This document shows positions 17,475 through 26,919 of a stretch of 64,000 bases of DNA, in pieces. Position 1 is the first letter of the stretch, and the number at the start of each line of letters is the position of its first letter. The notes under the pieces are model-generated. The model was given only the letters and a program-made list of their open reading frames with translations. It was not told the DNA's origin and did not search any database. The stretch is from Lapidilactobacillus wuchangensis (GTDB lineage: Bacteria; Bacillota; Bacilli; Lactobacillales; Lactobacillaceae). The position numbers and the translations under genes are program-made. The stretch is from contig NZ_RHOU01000001.1 of NCBI RefSeq assembly GCF_003946645.1, positions 401,834 through 465,833 of the forward strand. Direction: 5' to 3'.

Positions 17475-19386
17475 TACTTTCTACCTCCGTCATTTTGTTT
17501 TTATTCAATAATGCTTCTCGTTGGGAATAATATCCTAACAGGTATTTGCCATTCAGTGGCTGATCGTTATAATCACCTTCACTGAATTTTGTGATGACCT
17601 CACCCCAGATACGTTGATAGTATCCTTGAGCAGTTGCTGCCTCTAGGTAAGGTAATAATGCGTTATGAATCGTGCTCAACGTGCTCATTGGCCGGACACT
17701 AAAAGTTGACATATAGCGTAAAGCATTAGTTGAGCGTGTACTAGTCGTTTTTCCTTGCGCTTGCGACTTGCTCCATAAAACCCTAGCCTCAACAACGTCA
17801 GCAATTGCTAATAACCGACCGAATAAATAACTACGATCTGTGGTCTCCTCATTTAAAGCCACTGTAAATTCCTCCTTTTGATAAAACTTTCGATTCACCG
17901 AACAAGCAATACTTAACAAATCACGCCAACGCCCTTGTTCACTTTCTTTAAAAACGGTCGGTCGACTGGTCCGATTATTAATATTACGAACAATTGATAG
18001 TGGGATTGGCTTCTCATCAATTACGCATGGAATTAATGTTGAAACCATACTCTTAATCAAACTATCCTTAGTATTTTCACCTAACGCGGCCTGGGCAATC
18101 TTTCGAAGTGACGGCGTACCATAGACTTGTTTAGGCTTTTTATCCTCAAAAATTTGTAGCCGCCAACTAGTTGTCTCGTACCAATTCATTAATCGGTTAA
18201 AAAAGACGTCTTGATTGATCGTCCGATAGTCGAGAATTGCCAAGCGACCAGGAACAGCAGCATCCAATTGTAATAAATGAGCTTGAGCTAAATAGTTGCT
18301 CTGATCAAATTGAGTGCGATAACCAAGCATGGCCAAATTTAATTCATGACTAAAAATTTGACTAGTGGCTAAGGGCAGTTCTTCTGCTGAACTAATTTTT
18401 CGAATAGTTTCTGTTGAACTGGCAGTGATGTCCGGTGCCTGACTTATTTTGTTGCTAAGCCATGTTAAGTAAACACGGCCATCAATTTGACTGCCTTGTA
18501 ATGAGATCAGCCAGGTTAAGGCGTTATGAGCTTTTTGCGAAGATGCTAGGCCAACTTGTACCACCTGACTTTTATCGGTAAAACGGCCACGATACGTGTA
18601 ACCTGAAGAATCATTACCTGAAATAATTTTAGCGCCATCACCAGGATTTCTAATAAAACGCGGGCTCTTGTCAGTTAAAATCGCCTTCTTACCAGTAACA
18701 TAGTCTAAGCCATAGACACTAGCGTCAGCTTTGTCGAAGGTTGATTGGTAATAGGCGTAATAGCTGTCAAAAATTGATTTATCTTCCCACACGGGCGTTA
18801 AATCCACCGTATCAAAGCGAACGAAGGCACTCAGTTGATCATTACCAGTTATCACTGAAAAAATTGGTGGTTTTTCCTGAGTACTTTCCTTAGGCCAAGC
18901 CGGCAGCACTTTTTGTTCGCTATCCACAAAAAGAATACCAGCCGCCACTAAATCATGAACCAAAGTACCTTGTTTTAAATATTCATAAATAATTTTGACA
19001 CGAGGATGGCTATTATCTGAATCAACCCAATTACCTAGCGCAGTCAGATATGCCTGATAAGCACCAGCCTTTTTCTTTTTTCCACCATAACTAAGATAAT
19101 CGCCGGCGACATACTCCAATTTATCATGTAAAGGATGTGGAGCTATTTGCGTTGTGCGATTGGCAGAATCAATTGTCGTGGGAATGACAGTTGTTGCATG
19201 ATCTTTATCGACAACTCGAGCATGACGAAAAGTACCATCTTTGTTCACAGTCACTTCAATCTGGGCGCGCTGTGTCGCTGCTGCAACCGGTAACAAATAA
19301 CCATGACGTTTTTGAAGTTCTGTTTCCTGACCAATTTGATCCGTATTCGCCTGATAAACGTCAATTAAATCACTAAAAAGTGTCAC
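17467..19386 (-). CDS. cas8c: Type I-C Cascade large subunit Cas8c (Csd1)
   Basis: 639 residues, the PAM-recognising large subunit of the I-C effector. The family is poorly conserved; recognisable parts are the central SGNDSSGYTYRGRF segment, KAHNALTWLISLQG, GRVYLTWLSNK, and the C-terminal YLFGRLLAIADVVE and RPMSTLSTIHNALLPYLE region, where the small subunit Cas11c is usually produced from an internal start. Length is normal for Csd1. It lies 12 bp after cas5 and overlaps cas7. Confidence 0.94.
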   Translation of the reverse strand: MTLFSDLIDVYQANTDQIGQETELQKRHGYLLPVAAATQRAQIEVTVNKDGTFRHARVVDKDHATTVIPTTIDSANRTTQIAPHPLHDKLEYVAGDYLSYGGKKKKAGAYQAYLTALGNWVDSDNSHPRVKIIYEYLKQGTLVHDLVAAGILFVDSEQKVLPAWPKESTQEKPPIFSVITGNDQLSAFVRFDTVDLTPVWEDKSIFDSYYAYYQSTFDKADASVYGLDYVTGKKAILTDKSPRFIRNPGDGAKIISGNDSSGYTYRGRFTDKSQVVQVGLASSQKAHNALTWLISLQGSQIDGRVYLTWLSNKISQAPDITASSTETIRKISSAEELPLATSQIFSHELNLAMLGYRTQFDQSNYLAQAHLLQLDAAVPGRLAILDYRTINQDVFFNRLMNWYETTSWRLQIFEDKKPKQVYGTPSLRKIAQAALGENTKDSLIKSMVSTLIPCVIDEKPIPLSIVRNINNRTSRPTVFKESEQGRWRDLLSIACSVNRKFYQKEEFTVALNEETTDRSYLFGRLLAIADVVEARVLWSKSQAQGKTTSTRSTNALRYMSTFSVRPMSTLSTIHNALLPYLEAATAQGYYQRIWGEVITKFSEGDYNDQPLNGKYLLGYYSQREALLNKNKMTEVESND

Positions 19387-19398
19387 AAATACACCTCC

Positions 19399-20106
19399 CT
19401 ACTCATCATCGACAAATGAGAAATTATTCTCATCAAAATTCTTACTAGTCATCCGACGTAAATTAGGCCGGACTAATTGACACTCTTCTGGGCGCGGAAA
19501 CTTAATGACACCATTTTTCATCTCAGCTTGCCAAAAACGTACATCTAACTGATTACGGCCATTAGTATCCGGATAATTGAACCCATGAAACATGACGCCA
19601 AAGTCAATCTCAGGTATTTGATCATAAGGACCCGATGTTTGCGTCGAATCAGTCAATGGTTCGACGTACCCTTGACACTCGCGAGTCCCTAGAAAAATAT
19701 CACGCCGACCACCAGCATTAATTGCCCGATTAGCAATGGCAAAATGTTTGTCTTCATTCCAATCACGCTTTAAATCTGGGCGCTGTTTGTTCCATTCAAA
19801 ATGTGCTTTCACTTCGTAAGCCACATCACACAAGTAACTGGCATAACTTAAATTTGGTTTAGGACTGTTGTAGTCCATTGGCCGCACACCTCTTGATTCC
19901 ATTTGGATTGGTTTTAAAACATGCAATTGATCGATGACCCAAATAATCGTGGGCTTCCAGTAGATCGATGAGGTGATGCCAACAAGTGACTCATATGTTG
20001 GCACCGAATAAGATTCTTTCTCACCACCGCCCTTCGTCAAAGGATCTGTGAACAACGCATATTTTCCATGAACCAAATACGAAACTTGATTCCAAAGCTG
20101 ATCCAT
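19399..20106 (-). CDS. cas5c: Type I-C Cas5 endoribonuclease (Cas5c/Cas5d)
   Basis: 235 residues. In type I-C, Cas5 replaces Cas6 and cuts pre-crRNA at the repeat hairpin. Features are the N-terminal [26 protein letters not shown] segment split by a glycine-rich loop, [17 protein letters not shown], and [16 protein letters not shown]. The C-terminal part contains [14 protein letters not shown] and the [13 protein letters not shown] motif. It is the first gene of the minus-strand cas operon, with AAGGAGG just before its ATG. Confidence 0.95.
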   Translation of the reverse strand: MDQLWNQVSYLVHGKYALFTDPLTKGGGEKESYSVPTYESLVGITSSIYWKPTIIWVIDQLHVLKPIQMESRGVRPMDYNSPKPNLSYASYLCDVAYEVKAHFEWNKQRPDLKRDWNEDKHFAIANRAINAGGRRDIFLGTRECQGYVEPLTDSTQTSGPYDQIPEIDFGVMFHGFNYPDTNGRNQLDVRFWQAEMKNGVIKFPRPEECQLVRPNLRRMTSKNFDENNFSFVDDE

Positions 20107-20143
20107 TACAAAACCTCCTTATCATGTGATAATTATTTTTGTT

Positions 20144-20158
20144 CATTGTGATACAATG
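20144..20158. promoter_or_regulatory. Perfect palindrome between cas5 and cas3
   Basis: CATTGT-GAT-ACAATG, a perfect 6-bp inverted repeat with a 3-bp centre. It lies in the cas5 leader, downstream of the cas operon promoter and upstream of cas3. It has the shape of a repressor operator acting on the cas operon, but no regulator gene is next to it. Confidence 0.45.
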
Positions 20159-20198
20159 TAATTGATTGTCAGTTGCCAAATAATGCGCTTACAAGAAT

Positions 20199-20226
20199 AT
20201 CATAGTCCACATTTTAAAAAAGTCAA
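20199..20226 (-). promoter_or_regulatory. Promoter of the cas5-cas8c-cas7-cas4-cas1-cas2 operon
   Basis: On the minus strand: TTGACT (20226-20221), a 16-bp spacer, and TATGAT (20204-20199). It drives the operon leftwards with a leader of about 85 nt. The cas3 promoter must overlap or face this region; its elements are not clear. Confidence 0.65.
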
Positions 20227-20268
20227 TACAATTTATATTATTTCTATGAAAAGCATCAAGGAGATAAG

Positions 20269-22827
20269 ATGACAATTCACTCACCATTCGTCGCCCATAT
20301 TCTCGTAAACGATAATTCAATTACGACTTCAAGTTCAGACATTCAATTACTGGTTGATCATTTGCAGCAAGCAGCAAAACTAGCAGGAAAATACGGCCAG
20401 GATTTTGGTTTACCCACGGCTTGTTATCTAGCGGGGCTGCTCCACGATTGTGGTAAATACTCCGATGAATTTCAGGATTATATCCGCTTGGCTCAAATTC
20501 ATCCCGACCAAGCCATTCGTGGTAGTGTTGATCACAGCTATGCCGGCGCATTGTTAATCTGGGAGCTTACTCACAGCGCGGAAAATAAAAATCAGAATAC
20601 CAAAATAATCGGCGAACTGATCAGTAATGCGATCAGCGCCCATCATTCTCAATCGCTAAATGATTACTTAGTACCTGAGCCTAGTGGACAGGTGCCTAGT
20701 TTCATCAAACGCCTATCTCTAGATCATATTGCTGACCAAAAAATACGGTTCAAGTACTTCCCGCAGATAAAAGAACGTTTCTTTACCGAAATAATTAGTC
20801 AAAACGAACTTAATGATTTAATTGACCTAGCCAGCAATGAACTAAGTCAGCTTCAAGACAAGAACACTTTAAACGACCGTGATTACTTTTTTATTGGTCA
20901 AAATATCTTCAGTGCTTTAATTGATGCTGATCGAACAAACACCATGCTTTTCGAACTAAACAAATCTGACTTTTCTCAGGACAACCGGCAATACTTGACG
21001 ACATATCGTCAAAAACTTGAAAAAAAAATAACTGAAATGGCTCAATCAGACAGTGCCAACCAAGCGATCAATCATGATCGGTCACATTTATCAGCTGAGG
21101 CTGCAGCGGCAGCCAGTCGACCAACTGGTATTTACCGGCTATTAATTCCGACTGGTGGTGGCAAAACTTTAGCTAGTATGCGTTTTGCGCTTAAACACGC
21201 TCAGGTGAATCAACAGCAAAGAATTATCTTTATTGAACCATTCACCACAATTATTGAGCAAAATGCCGAGGTTTTTCGTAAAATATTCACTGATCCTAAC
21301 CGACCCGAAACGGACTTCATCGTTGAACATCATTCAAATTTGGTTGATGACCAAGCTTTACCGGCAAATCCAACCGCAGCGCAAATTCGTTACCAGCAAC
21401 AAATTCAATTGATTCACGATACTTGGGATGGACCCGTTGTTTTCACCACCAGTGTGGCCTTTCTTAACGCGATTTTTGGCAGTGGTACCCGAAATTTACG
21501 TCGCTTTCACAACTTAAACAATGCTGTGATTATTTTTGATGAAGCCCAGGCTTTTCCTTTGAAAACATTACAAATGTTTGTTAGCGCCCTAAATTACCTA
21601 AAGAAATTGGCCAATACGACTTCTGTTTTATGTACCGCCACTCAACCAGCTTTGGATATTCTACCGGAAGGTCTTGAATTCTCAGCTGATAGAGATATCA
21701 TTCCCGATTATGAGACAATCGAACCGCACTTCTCACGAGTAAAAATCAATAATTGCTGTCGTTCTGCACAGTACTCAGTTAACGACATCGTTGACCTAAC
21801 CACTGAAAAGTTGACTGATCATCCGAACACCTTAGTTATTTTAAATACAAAAAAGATTGTACATGAGGTTTATCAACAATTAGCCAACTTGCATCTTCCC
21901 AACACTAAAATTTTTCATTTGAGCACGAACATGTGCGCGCAGCATCGCCTTGATTTATTAAATGGCACCAATGATTCAAGTGCCATCATTGGCCAACAAA
22001 TTGGCATCAAGGCTGAGTTAAAAAATAACAGTAAAGAGCGGATTATCGTGGTAACAACGCCACTCATTGAAGCCGGCGTTGATATTAGTTTTAGTGCAGT
22101 GATTCGTTCAATGACGGGCTTGGACTCAATTGCTCAAGCTGCTGGCCGCTGTAACCGTAATAATGAAATGCCTCAAGGTGGCGACCTGTATCTGATCAAT
22201 CCTAACAGCCAAATTGAAAATATCAGTTCAATGAAGGACTGGGATGATGCTAAAATCTTAAGTTCGCGGATACTTGATCTGTATGAAGAGACACCAACCG
22301 ACTTATTAACGGCCACTGTTCAGCAAGAGTATTTTGAATTTCTTTATCAGAAAAAAAATAATCTTGAACTGCAATACCCTGTCAATAATGGAATCAAACT
22401 TTATCAATTGCTCGCTGATAATCCAGTCTCAGAATATAATCTTCCCCAAGCACTATCACCGACCGTCAATTATTTAGCCAGCAGTCCTAAATATATTGCT
22501 AATCACTTTCAGGTCATTAATGATCTGGGCCATGCTGTGATAGTGCCCTACAATGACGAAGCAAAGGAAATCATCAATCAATTGTTGACTACCGAAAAGA
22601 TCGACTTCACTCTCTTAAATCAATTACTAAAACGGAGTCAACGTTATACGATCACGATTAGCCAGCAAGAGTATATACACTTAAAGCAAAATCGCCTGCT
22701 ACTGCCAATTGGGGCACTGATTAATTCACCTCATGCCAAGGAACTACTTGATTCGGCTTATCAAAGTTATCAACCAGAGTATGGTCTGGAATTAGATCAA
22801 CCAGTTACAACTTTTAACTGCTTCTAA
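20269..22827 (+). CDS. cas3: CRISPR-associated helicase/nuclease Cas3 (type I-C)
   Basis: 852 residues. An HD nuclease domain comes first (LAGLLHDCGKY, HD at 59-60; DHSYAGALL; ISAHHS), followed by an SF2 helicase. Walker A is PTGGGKT at 294-300, the Walker B box is FDEAQ at about 423-427, motif III is CTATQPA, and motif VI is QAAGRCNRN. Cas3 is recruited to target-bound Cascade, then unwinds and degrades the DNA. The order HD then helicase and the length are normal. It is transcribed away from the other cas genes, unlike the usual I-C order in which cas3 leads the operon. The start has AAGGAG 7 nt upstream. Confidence 0.97.
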   Translation: MTIHSPFVAHILVNDNSITTSSSDIQLLVDHLQQAAKLAGKYGQDFGLPTACYLAGLLHDCGKYSDEFQDYIRLAQIHPDQAIRGSVDHSYAGALLIWELTHSAENKNQNTKIIGELISNAISAHHSQSLNDYLVPEPSGQVPSFIKRLSLDHIADQKIRFKYFPQIKERFFTEIISQNELNDLIDLASNELSQLQDKNTLNDRDYFFIGQNIFSALIDADRTNTMLFELNKSDFSQDNRQYLTTYRQKLEKKITEMAQSDSANQAINHDRSHLSAEAAAAASRPTGIYRLLIPTGGGKTLASMRFALKHAQVNQQQRIIFIEPFTTIIEQNAEVFRKIFTDPNRPETDFIVEHHSNLVDDQALPANPTAAQIRYQQQIQLIHDTWDGPVVFTTSVAFLNAIFGSGTRNLRRFHNLNNAVIIFDEAQAFPLKTLQMFVSALNYLKKLANTTSVLCTATQPALDILPEGLEFSADRDIIPDYETIEPHFSRVKINNCCRSAQYSVNDIVDLTTEKLTDHPNTLVILNTKKIVHEVYQQLANLHLPNTKIFHLSTNMCAQHRLDLLNGTNDSSAIIGQQIGIKAELKNNSKERIIVVTTPLIEAGVDISFSAVIRSMTGLDSIAQAAGRCNRNNEMPQGGDLYLINPNSQIENISSMKDWDDAKILSSRILDLYEETPTDLLTATVQQEYFEFLYQKKNNLELQYPVNNGIKLYQLLADNPVSEYNLPQALSPTVNYLASSPKYIANHFQVINDLGHAVIVPYNDEAKEIINQLLTTEKIDFTLLNQLLKRSQRYTITISQQEYIHLKQNRLLLPIGALINSPHAKELLDSAYQSYQPEYGLELDQPVTTFNCF

Positions 22828-22860
22828 AAAAGGCAACTGACCTTATGGCCAGCTGCCCTT
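22828..22860 (+). terminator. Probable cas3 terminator
   Basis: Imperfect hairpin AAAAGGCAACTGAC / AGCTGCCCTTTT straight after the cas3 stop. The T-tract is short. Confidence 0.55.
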
Positions 22861-22884
22861 TTCAACACCTTACATTGTATCTAT

Positions 22885-22918
22885 ATTTCAATCCACGCAT
22901 AGCTATCGCTAACACGAC
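22885..22918 (-). repeat. Lone degenerate I-C-like CRISPR repeat
   Basis: 34 bp beginning ATTTCAATCCACGCAT and ending ACACGAC on the plus strand. It keeps the conserved ends of I-C repeats (ATTTCAAT.CACGC and CGAC), while the palindromic centre differs from the main array. There is no second repeat next to it. It may be the remains of an array once located beyond cas3. Confidence 0.55.
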
Positions 22919-23070
22919 TTCATAATCATAAGCCATTTGTAACCAATTGACAAATGTCCTGAACGATTGGGAAGTGTCCAAAAACCAAGCAATTATTGGA
23001 CACACTGATTAAAACTACTACTTTGAAGATGATTCCTATTTCAGTAATTAATCATTAGCGGCGTAAATAA

Positions 23071-23113
23071 AAAAGTTCTAAGCGCAATTTTTCAGCGCTC
23101 AGAACTTTTTTGT
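23071..23113 (-). terminator. Terminator after tRNA-Leu
   Basis: Hairpin AAAAAAGTTCTAAGCGC / GCGCTCAGAACTTTTTT; it also could stop plus-strand transcripts. Confidence 0.85.
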
Positions 23114-23117
23114 TTAT

Positions 23118-23200
23118 GCCGCTGGCAGGAGTCGAACCTGTACACCCGTGAGGATACAGCGACCTGAACGCTGCGCGTCTGCCAATTCCGCCACAGCGGC
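23118..23200 (-). tRNA. tRNA-Leu (CAG)
   Basis: 83-nt class II tRNA on the minus strand. The acceptor stem GCCGCTG pairs with CAGCGGC, the anticodon loop is TTCAGGT (anticodon CAG), the variable arm is long and the T-loop reads GGTTCGACTCC. CCA is not encoded. Confidence 0.95.
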
Positions 23201-23318
23201 AATAACAAGTACTATTTTACCAGATATTCGCAAAAAAGAAAGTAGGTATCTAGAAATAGTCAAAATAATTCTTGTTTTATTAGGCATATCTGAATTAATG
23301 CTCGGCAGCAGTGTCAAA

Positions 23319-24512
23319 TTAGTCCACTGCATCATTAAGCGCATGTTGCTGATCAATCGTCTGATTTAACTTGAAATTAGCGCCTAACAATAAAATGACA
23401 AACAACAACAACGCCCAAGGATAAATGCTTAATCCGACCCAGTTGGCAACTAAACCAAACAATGGTGGCGCGAAGGTGCTGCCAATGTACGCCGAGGCCA
23501 TTTGCACACCAATAACGGCTTGGGAAGTTTCGGCGCCAAAATTAAAAGGTGTTGCATGAATGATCGACGGATAAATTGGCGCACAACCTAAACCGACAAT
23601 CACCAACCCGAACAAAGCAAAATAATCAGTCGTCAATGGCAGCACGATGGCAATCACTCCGACTAAGACGCCCAAACTGCCCAACACAATCAGTTTACGA
23701 TCCCCTAACTTATCAGCAACCAACCCAGACAAAAAGCGACCAATGGTAATGCCGATATAAAAGAGCGAAGCAAATTTAGCTGCAGTCGCGGGCAAGACTT
23801 GACGCGCCTGAACTAAGAAACTGCTGGCCCATAAACCAGCGATTGCCTCCAGTGAACAGTAACTAATAAAAGTTAACAAGGCGATTTTAAGCCCAGGAAT
23901 TCGTAAAATCTCTGGCAGGCGCATGGCTTTTTTACGAGTGGCACTAGCTTCGGCCTGACTGCCTGTGGAGATCTTCCACAAGGGCAAGCTGATGAAAAGC
24001 ACTGCGGTTAAAATCACTTGTAAAATACCGACGATCCAGTAACCAGCGTGCCAACCCAGCTCATGGGTCAAGGCGTAACTCATAATATAAGGACTGATTG
24101 CCGCACCAACGCCCCAGAAACAATGGAGCCAGTTCATTTGGCGAGAATTAAAATGCAAGGCCACGAAATTGTTCAAAGCGGCGTCAACTGCACCAGCACC
24201 TAAACCATAAGGAATCGCCCACAAACAAAGCTGCCAGAATTCCGTTGAAATTGAGAAACCAAACAACGCTACCGCAGTGGTCAGCACACTTAGAGCCGTC
24301 ACCATCCCCGCCCCTAACTTGCGGGTCATCCGATCAGAAAATAAACTGGAAATAATGGTGTCGCCGGCGATGATCATCGTGACCATGCCCGCGTACGAAA
24401 CCGGCACGTTCAATTGCGTATGCATCACTGGCCAGCCGGCTCCAATCAATGAGTCCGGCAAACCTAAACTAATAAACGCCACATAAATAATACCTAATAA
24501 CAGAGAAAACAT
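23319..24512 (-). CDS. MFS transporter, 12 helices
   Basis: 397 residues with about twelve membrane helices in two six-helix halves. The first cytoplasmic loop, SDRMTRKLGAG at about 58-68, and its counterpart VADKLGDRKLIVLG in the second half are the MFS A-motifs. The N-terminal LGLPDSLIGAGWPVM resembles fucose-permease/YfkF-like carriers. Substrate is unknown. It ends about 120 bp from tRNA-Leu, on the same strand. Confidence 0.85.
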   Translation of the reverse strand: MFSLLLGIIYVAFISLGLPDSLIGAGWPVMHTQLNVPVSYAGMVTMIIAGDTIISSLFSDRMTRKLGAGMVTALSVLTTAVALFGFSISTEFWQLCLWAIPYGLGAGAVDAALNNFVALHFNSRQMNWLHCFWGVGAAISPYIMSYALTHELGWHAGYWIVGILQVILTAVLFISLPLWKISTGSQAEASATRKKAMRLPEILRIPGLKIALLTFISYCSLEAIAGLWASSFLVQARQVLPATAAKFASLFYIGITIGRFLSGLVADKLGDRKLIVLGSLGVLVGVIAIVLPLTTDYFALFGLVIVGLGCAPIYPSIIHATPFNFGAETSQAVIGVQMASAYIGSTFAPPLFGLVANWVGLSIYPWALLLFVILLLGANFKLNQTIDQQHALNDAVD

Positions 24513-24710
24513 TTAGCAACAATCCCCTTATTTAAAGATACAATGACCTCATTCTAGCGAAAATTAAATCGGTTTGCTAGCGCTTTAACGAAATTGTTTG
24601 TTTTAATCTTTCAGAAATAAAACCGAAATTGCCAGAACCACTAAAATTGGCCTTGACCAAACATTCGTTCGTAAGTATATTAGAAGTATCTTAAACAAAG
24701 GAATTTACTC

Positions 24711-25352
24711 ATGACAACTACTTTCACGCTTCCTAACTTACAGCCAACCCAGTTTACTGACCTTCTTAAAGTTGAGGATCATTACTTAAGTGAGGTCGAA
24801 ATTAGCCAACAACAAGTCGACCAATTGGAAATTTATCACGCCATTATTGAACAGGCCCGACTGACCCAATTAGATTTACATAATTGCGATTTAGCTAAGT
24901 TTGACCTAAACCAAGTCGAAATTAAAAATTGTGACTTCTCAAATTGTCATTTTGAAGAAGCCACCTTTTATCAAGTTCATTTTGTAAATTGTAAATTAAT
25001 TGGCGCCACTTTTGACCAAGCTTATTTAGGCGACGTCACTTTTGAAAATTGCCAATTAAGTCTAACTAATTGGCATCAAGTGACGGCCAAGCAAACGGCT
25101 TTTACTGACTGCGATTTAAGTGACGCCGATCTAAGTGAGGCCAAATTAACGAAAACGACTTTTTCAGGAAGTCGTTTGGAACAAGCTAGCTTTTTGGGCA
25201 CTAGTTTAAAAAAGTTGGATCTTAGCGAAAGTATTTTTAAGAACCTTGGCGTCCAAATGGGCGATCTTTATGGCGTTAAATTAGATCAAGAACAAGCGGC
25301 GCGGTTCGCGCAAATCTTTTTAAACGTGAAAATTAGTGATCCAACGGATTAA
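24711..25352 (+). CDS. Pentapeptide repeat protein, Qnr-like
   Basis: 213 residues. Residues about 60-180 form tandem A(D/N)LXX-type pentapeptides (LHNCDLAKFDLNQVEIKNCD, CDFSNCHFEEATFYQ, CDLSDADLSEAKLTKTTFSG), which fold as a right-handed beta-helix. The C-terminal segment LYGVKLDQEQAARFAQIF resembles the dimerisation tail of Qnr proteins, DNA mimics that protect gyrase from quinolones. The length is close to enterococcal chromosomal Qnr (about 211). Gyrase protection is therefore plausible but inferred. ATG start after AAAGGAA. Confidence 0.8.
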   Translation: MTTTFTLPNLQPTQFTDLLKVEDHYLSEVEISQQQVDQLEIYHAIIEQARLTQLDLHNCDLAKFDLNQVEIKNCDFSNCHFEEATFYQVHFVNCKLIGATFDQAYLGDVTFENCQLSLTNWHQVTAKQTAFTDCDLSDADLSEAKLTKTTFSGSRLEQASFLGTSLKKLDLSESIFKNLGVQMGDLYGVKLDQEQAARFAQIFLNVKISDPTD

Positions 25353-25430
25353 ATTCTAAAAAGCTATTGAAACTGGCACTGAAATTCGATAAAATAGCTC
25401 TTGTGGTTAAATAATTACAATTTAATCCTT

Positions 25431-25501
25431 GCGGGTGTAGTTTAGTGGTAAAACACTAGCTTCCCAAGCTGGAGTCGCGGGTCCGATTCCCGTCACCCGC
25501 T
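25431..25501 (+). tRNA. tRNA-Gly (CCC)
   Basis: 71 nt. Acceptor GCGGGTG/CACCCGC, anticodon stem CTAGC/GCTGG with loop TTCCCAA (anticodon CCC), T-loop GGGTCCGATTCCC. CCA is not encoded; a terminator follows. Confidence 0.93.
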
Positions 25502-25507
25502 TAACGA

Positions 25508-25537
25508 TGGAATCCTTGGTGGACAAGGGTTCTTTTT
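25508..25537 (+). terminator. Terminator after tRNA-Gly
   Basis: AATCCTTG-gtg-GACAAGGGTT hairpin followed by seven T. Confidence 0.75.
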
Positions 25538-25803
25538 TTGTGGGCTATTTTTCGAAACTTGTTGATGGCACAAATAGTGTTAAAGACCAAAGCTTTTTTG
25601 AGAAGAGATTTCTTAGTGGACTTAAAAGATAGAAGATTACTTTTGCATCATCATGATATCAACAAATTACGAAAACATGATTTTTTACTTTTCCACGCTT
25701 GCTGGCCCACCAAAAAAACATTCCCCTAAATATCAAACACTAATAACTTTTCTGAATCGGCAAAACTATCGTACACGGTGATTCAGATTTAAATACCAGT
25801 AAC

Positions 25804-26919
25804 TCAAAATTTGTTCTTTATTGTATACTTTCTTAAACATATAGTTAAAATAATGAAACCAACTAATATTATTAAAACAGAAAATAATAAGCAAAGCCAA
25901 GGTATTCTAATTGGAGAAAAAAGTTGTCTGCCAGTTTGCCAAAACAGATTAAAGTTTGCCCTAAATATTGGTCCGAATGTTATAGCAGCAACTATTATGA
26001 TATTAGCTGCTATTCTGAAATTTAGTTGTTTTATAAAAATTGTGCTAAGATCATTTATCATCGTAATAATGAGGTCCAGAGGCAACAGATAAATAAGTAG
26101 TTGGACAATTTTCTGAACAATAGTTTGTTTGCTACCTAATGGATACTGCCAACTAATTCTTTCTGGAGTGTAGTGAACTGTACATAACACCACGCTAAAT
26201 GCTATTACCAAAATTAGAAACGTAATAAATGTAAGCATGTTAAGCATAAAGTTTGAAAACAGAAGACTCCTTCTATTGGGGGTACTCAATAACAACAAGC
26301 GATTAGTTTCAGAATCAAAATCCTCGCGCCAAATACAATTGAATAAAAATATAAGAATAGATAATATTATTGGATTAGCCAGGACTGTAGTTACAAACAG
26401 GAGAAAGCCAGGAATAGATAAAGAATAATTATCGATCATAATAGTTTGTCCGGTCTTTTTTAGAAATCGATCCCTAGTTAATTCTTTACTTACTGTCTGA
26501 GGGGTTTTCTGAAGATACTGATCAGAGAAATTTGGAATAAGACCGTTTATGTCGGTTGAGAAAGTAAGCATCTTTTCATGGTGATGACGATAATTTATCT
26601 CATTCTTAGCTTTTTTTGCTTTGCTTGTTTGAACCAGCTCGTATAAAAGCTGCTTTTTTAATTTAACGATGCGCCAGTAATCACGTTGTTCTGGCTTAAT
26701 CTTTTGTGGCTTAGCTGGCACATCTCGTAGATCATTTGCAAGTAGCTCGCTCTGTTTATCCAATCTTAAAACTGTCCTAGCATTAGTCTGATCAATTTGT
26801 TGAGCAGTGATTATAAATAACAAAGTCACGAAAAAGGCAGCCAGCGCGATGATTACCAGAATGAAGTGCCTACGTTGATATTGTTTCAACCCCAATCGCA
26901 TAATATTGATTGTTTTCAT
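25804..26919 (-). CDS. ABC-2-like transporter permease (module A, distal)
   Basis: 371 residues. One membrane helix near the N-terminus (about 18-38) is followed by a large extracellular domain of about 130 residues, then five or six helices. This layout is shared with the other permeases of the island and resembles bacitracin/bacteriocin-type export or immunity permeases. It overlaps the ATPase gene by 4 bp (ATGA), so coupling is certain. It is more AT-rich than the surrounding housekeeping genes. The substrate is not known. Confidence 0.78.
   Translation of the reverse strand: MKTINIMRLGLKQYQRRHFILVIIALAAFFVTLLFIITAQQIDQTNARTVLRLDKQSELLANDLRDVPAKPQKIKPEQRDYWRIVKLKKQLLYELVQTSKAKKAKNEINYRHHHEKMLTFSTDINGLIPNFSDQYLQKTPQTVSKELTRDRFLKKTGQTIMIDNYSLSIPGFLLFVTTVLANPIILSILIFLFNCIWREDFDSETNRLLLLSTPNRRSLLFSNFMLNMLTFITFLILVIAFSVVLCTVHYTPERISWQYPLGSKQTIVQKIVQLLIYLLPLDLIITMINDLSTIFIKQLNFRIAANIIIVAAITFGPIFRANFNLFWQTGRQLFSPIRIPWLCLLFSVLIILVGFIILTICLRKYTIKNKF

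Noticed and set aside
25431..25501. tRNA-Gly as an integration site for the transporter island
   Set aside because: No integrase gene and no duplicated tRNA 3' end was seen at the other side of the island.
25538..25729. 63-codon frame after tRNA-Gly
   Set aside because: No ribosome binding site, starts inside the tRNA terminator region and shows no domain pattern. About 260 bp here remain without a supported feature.
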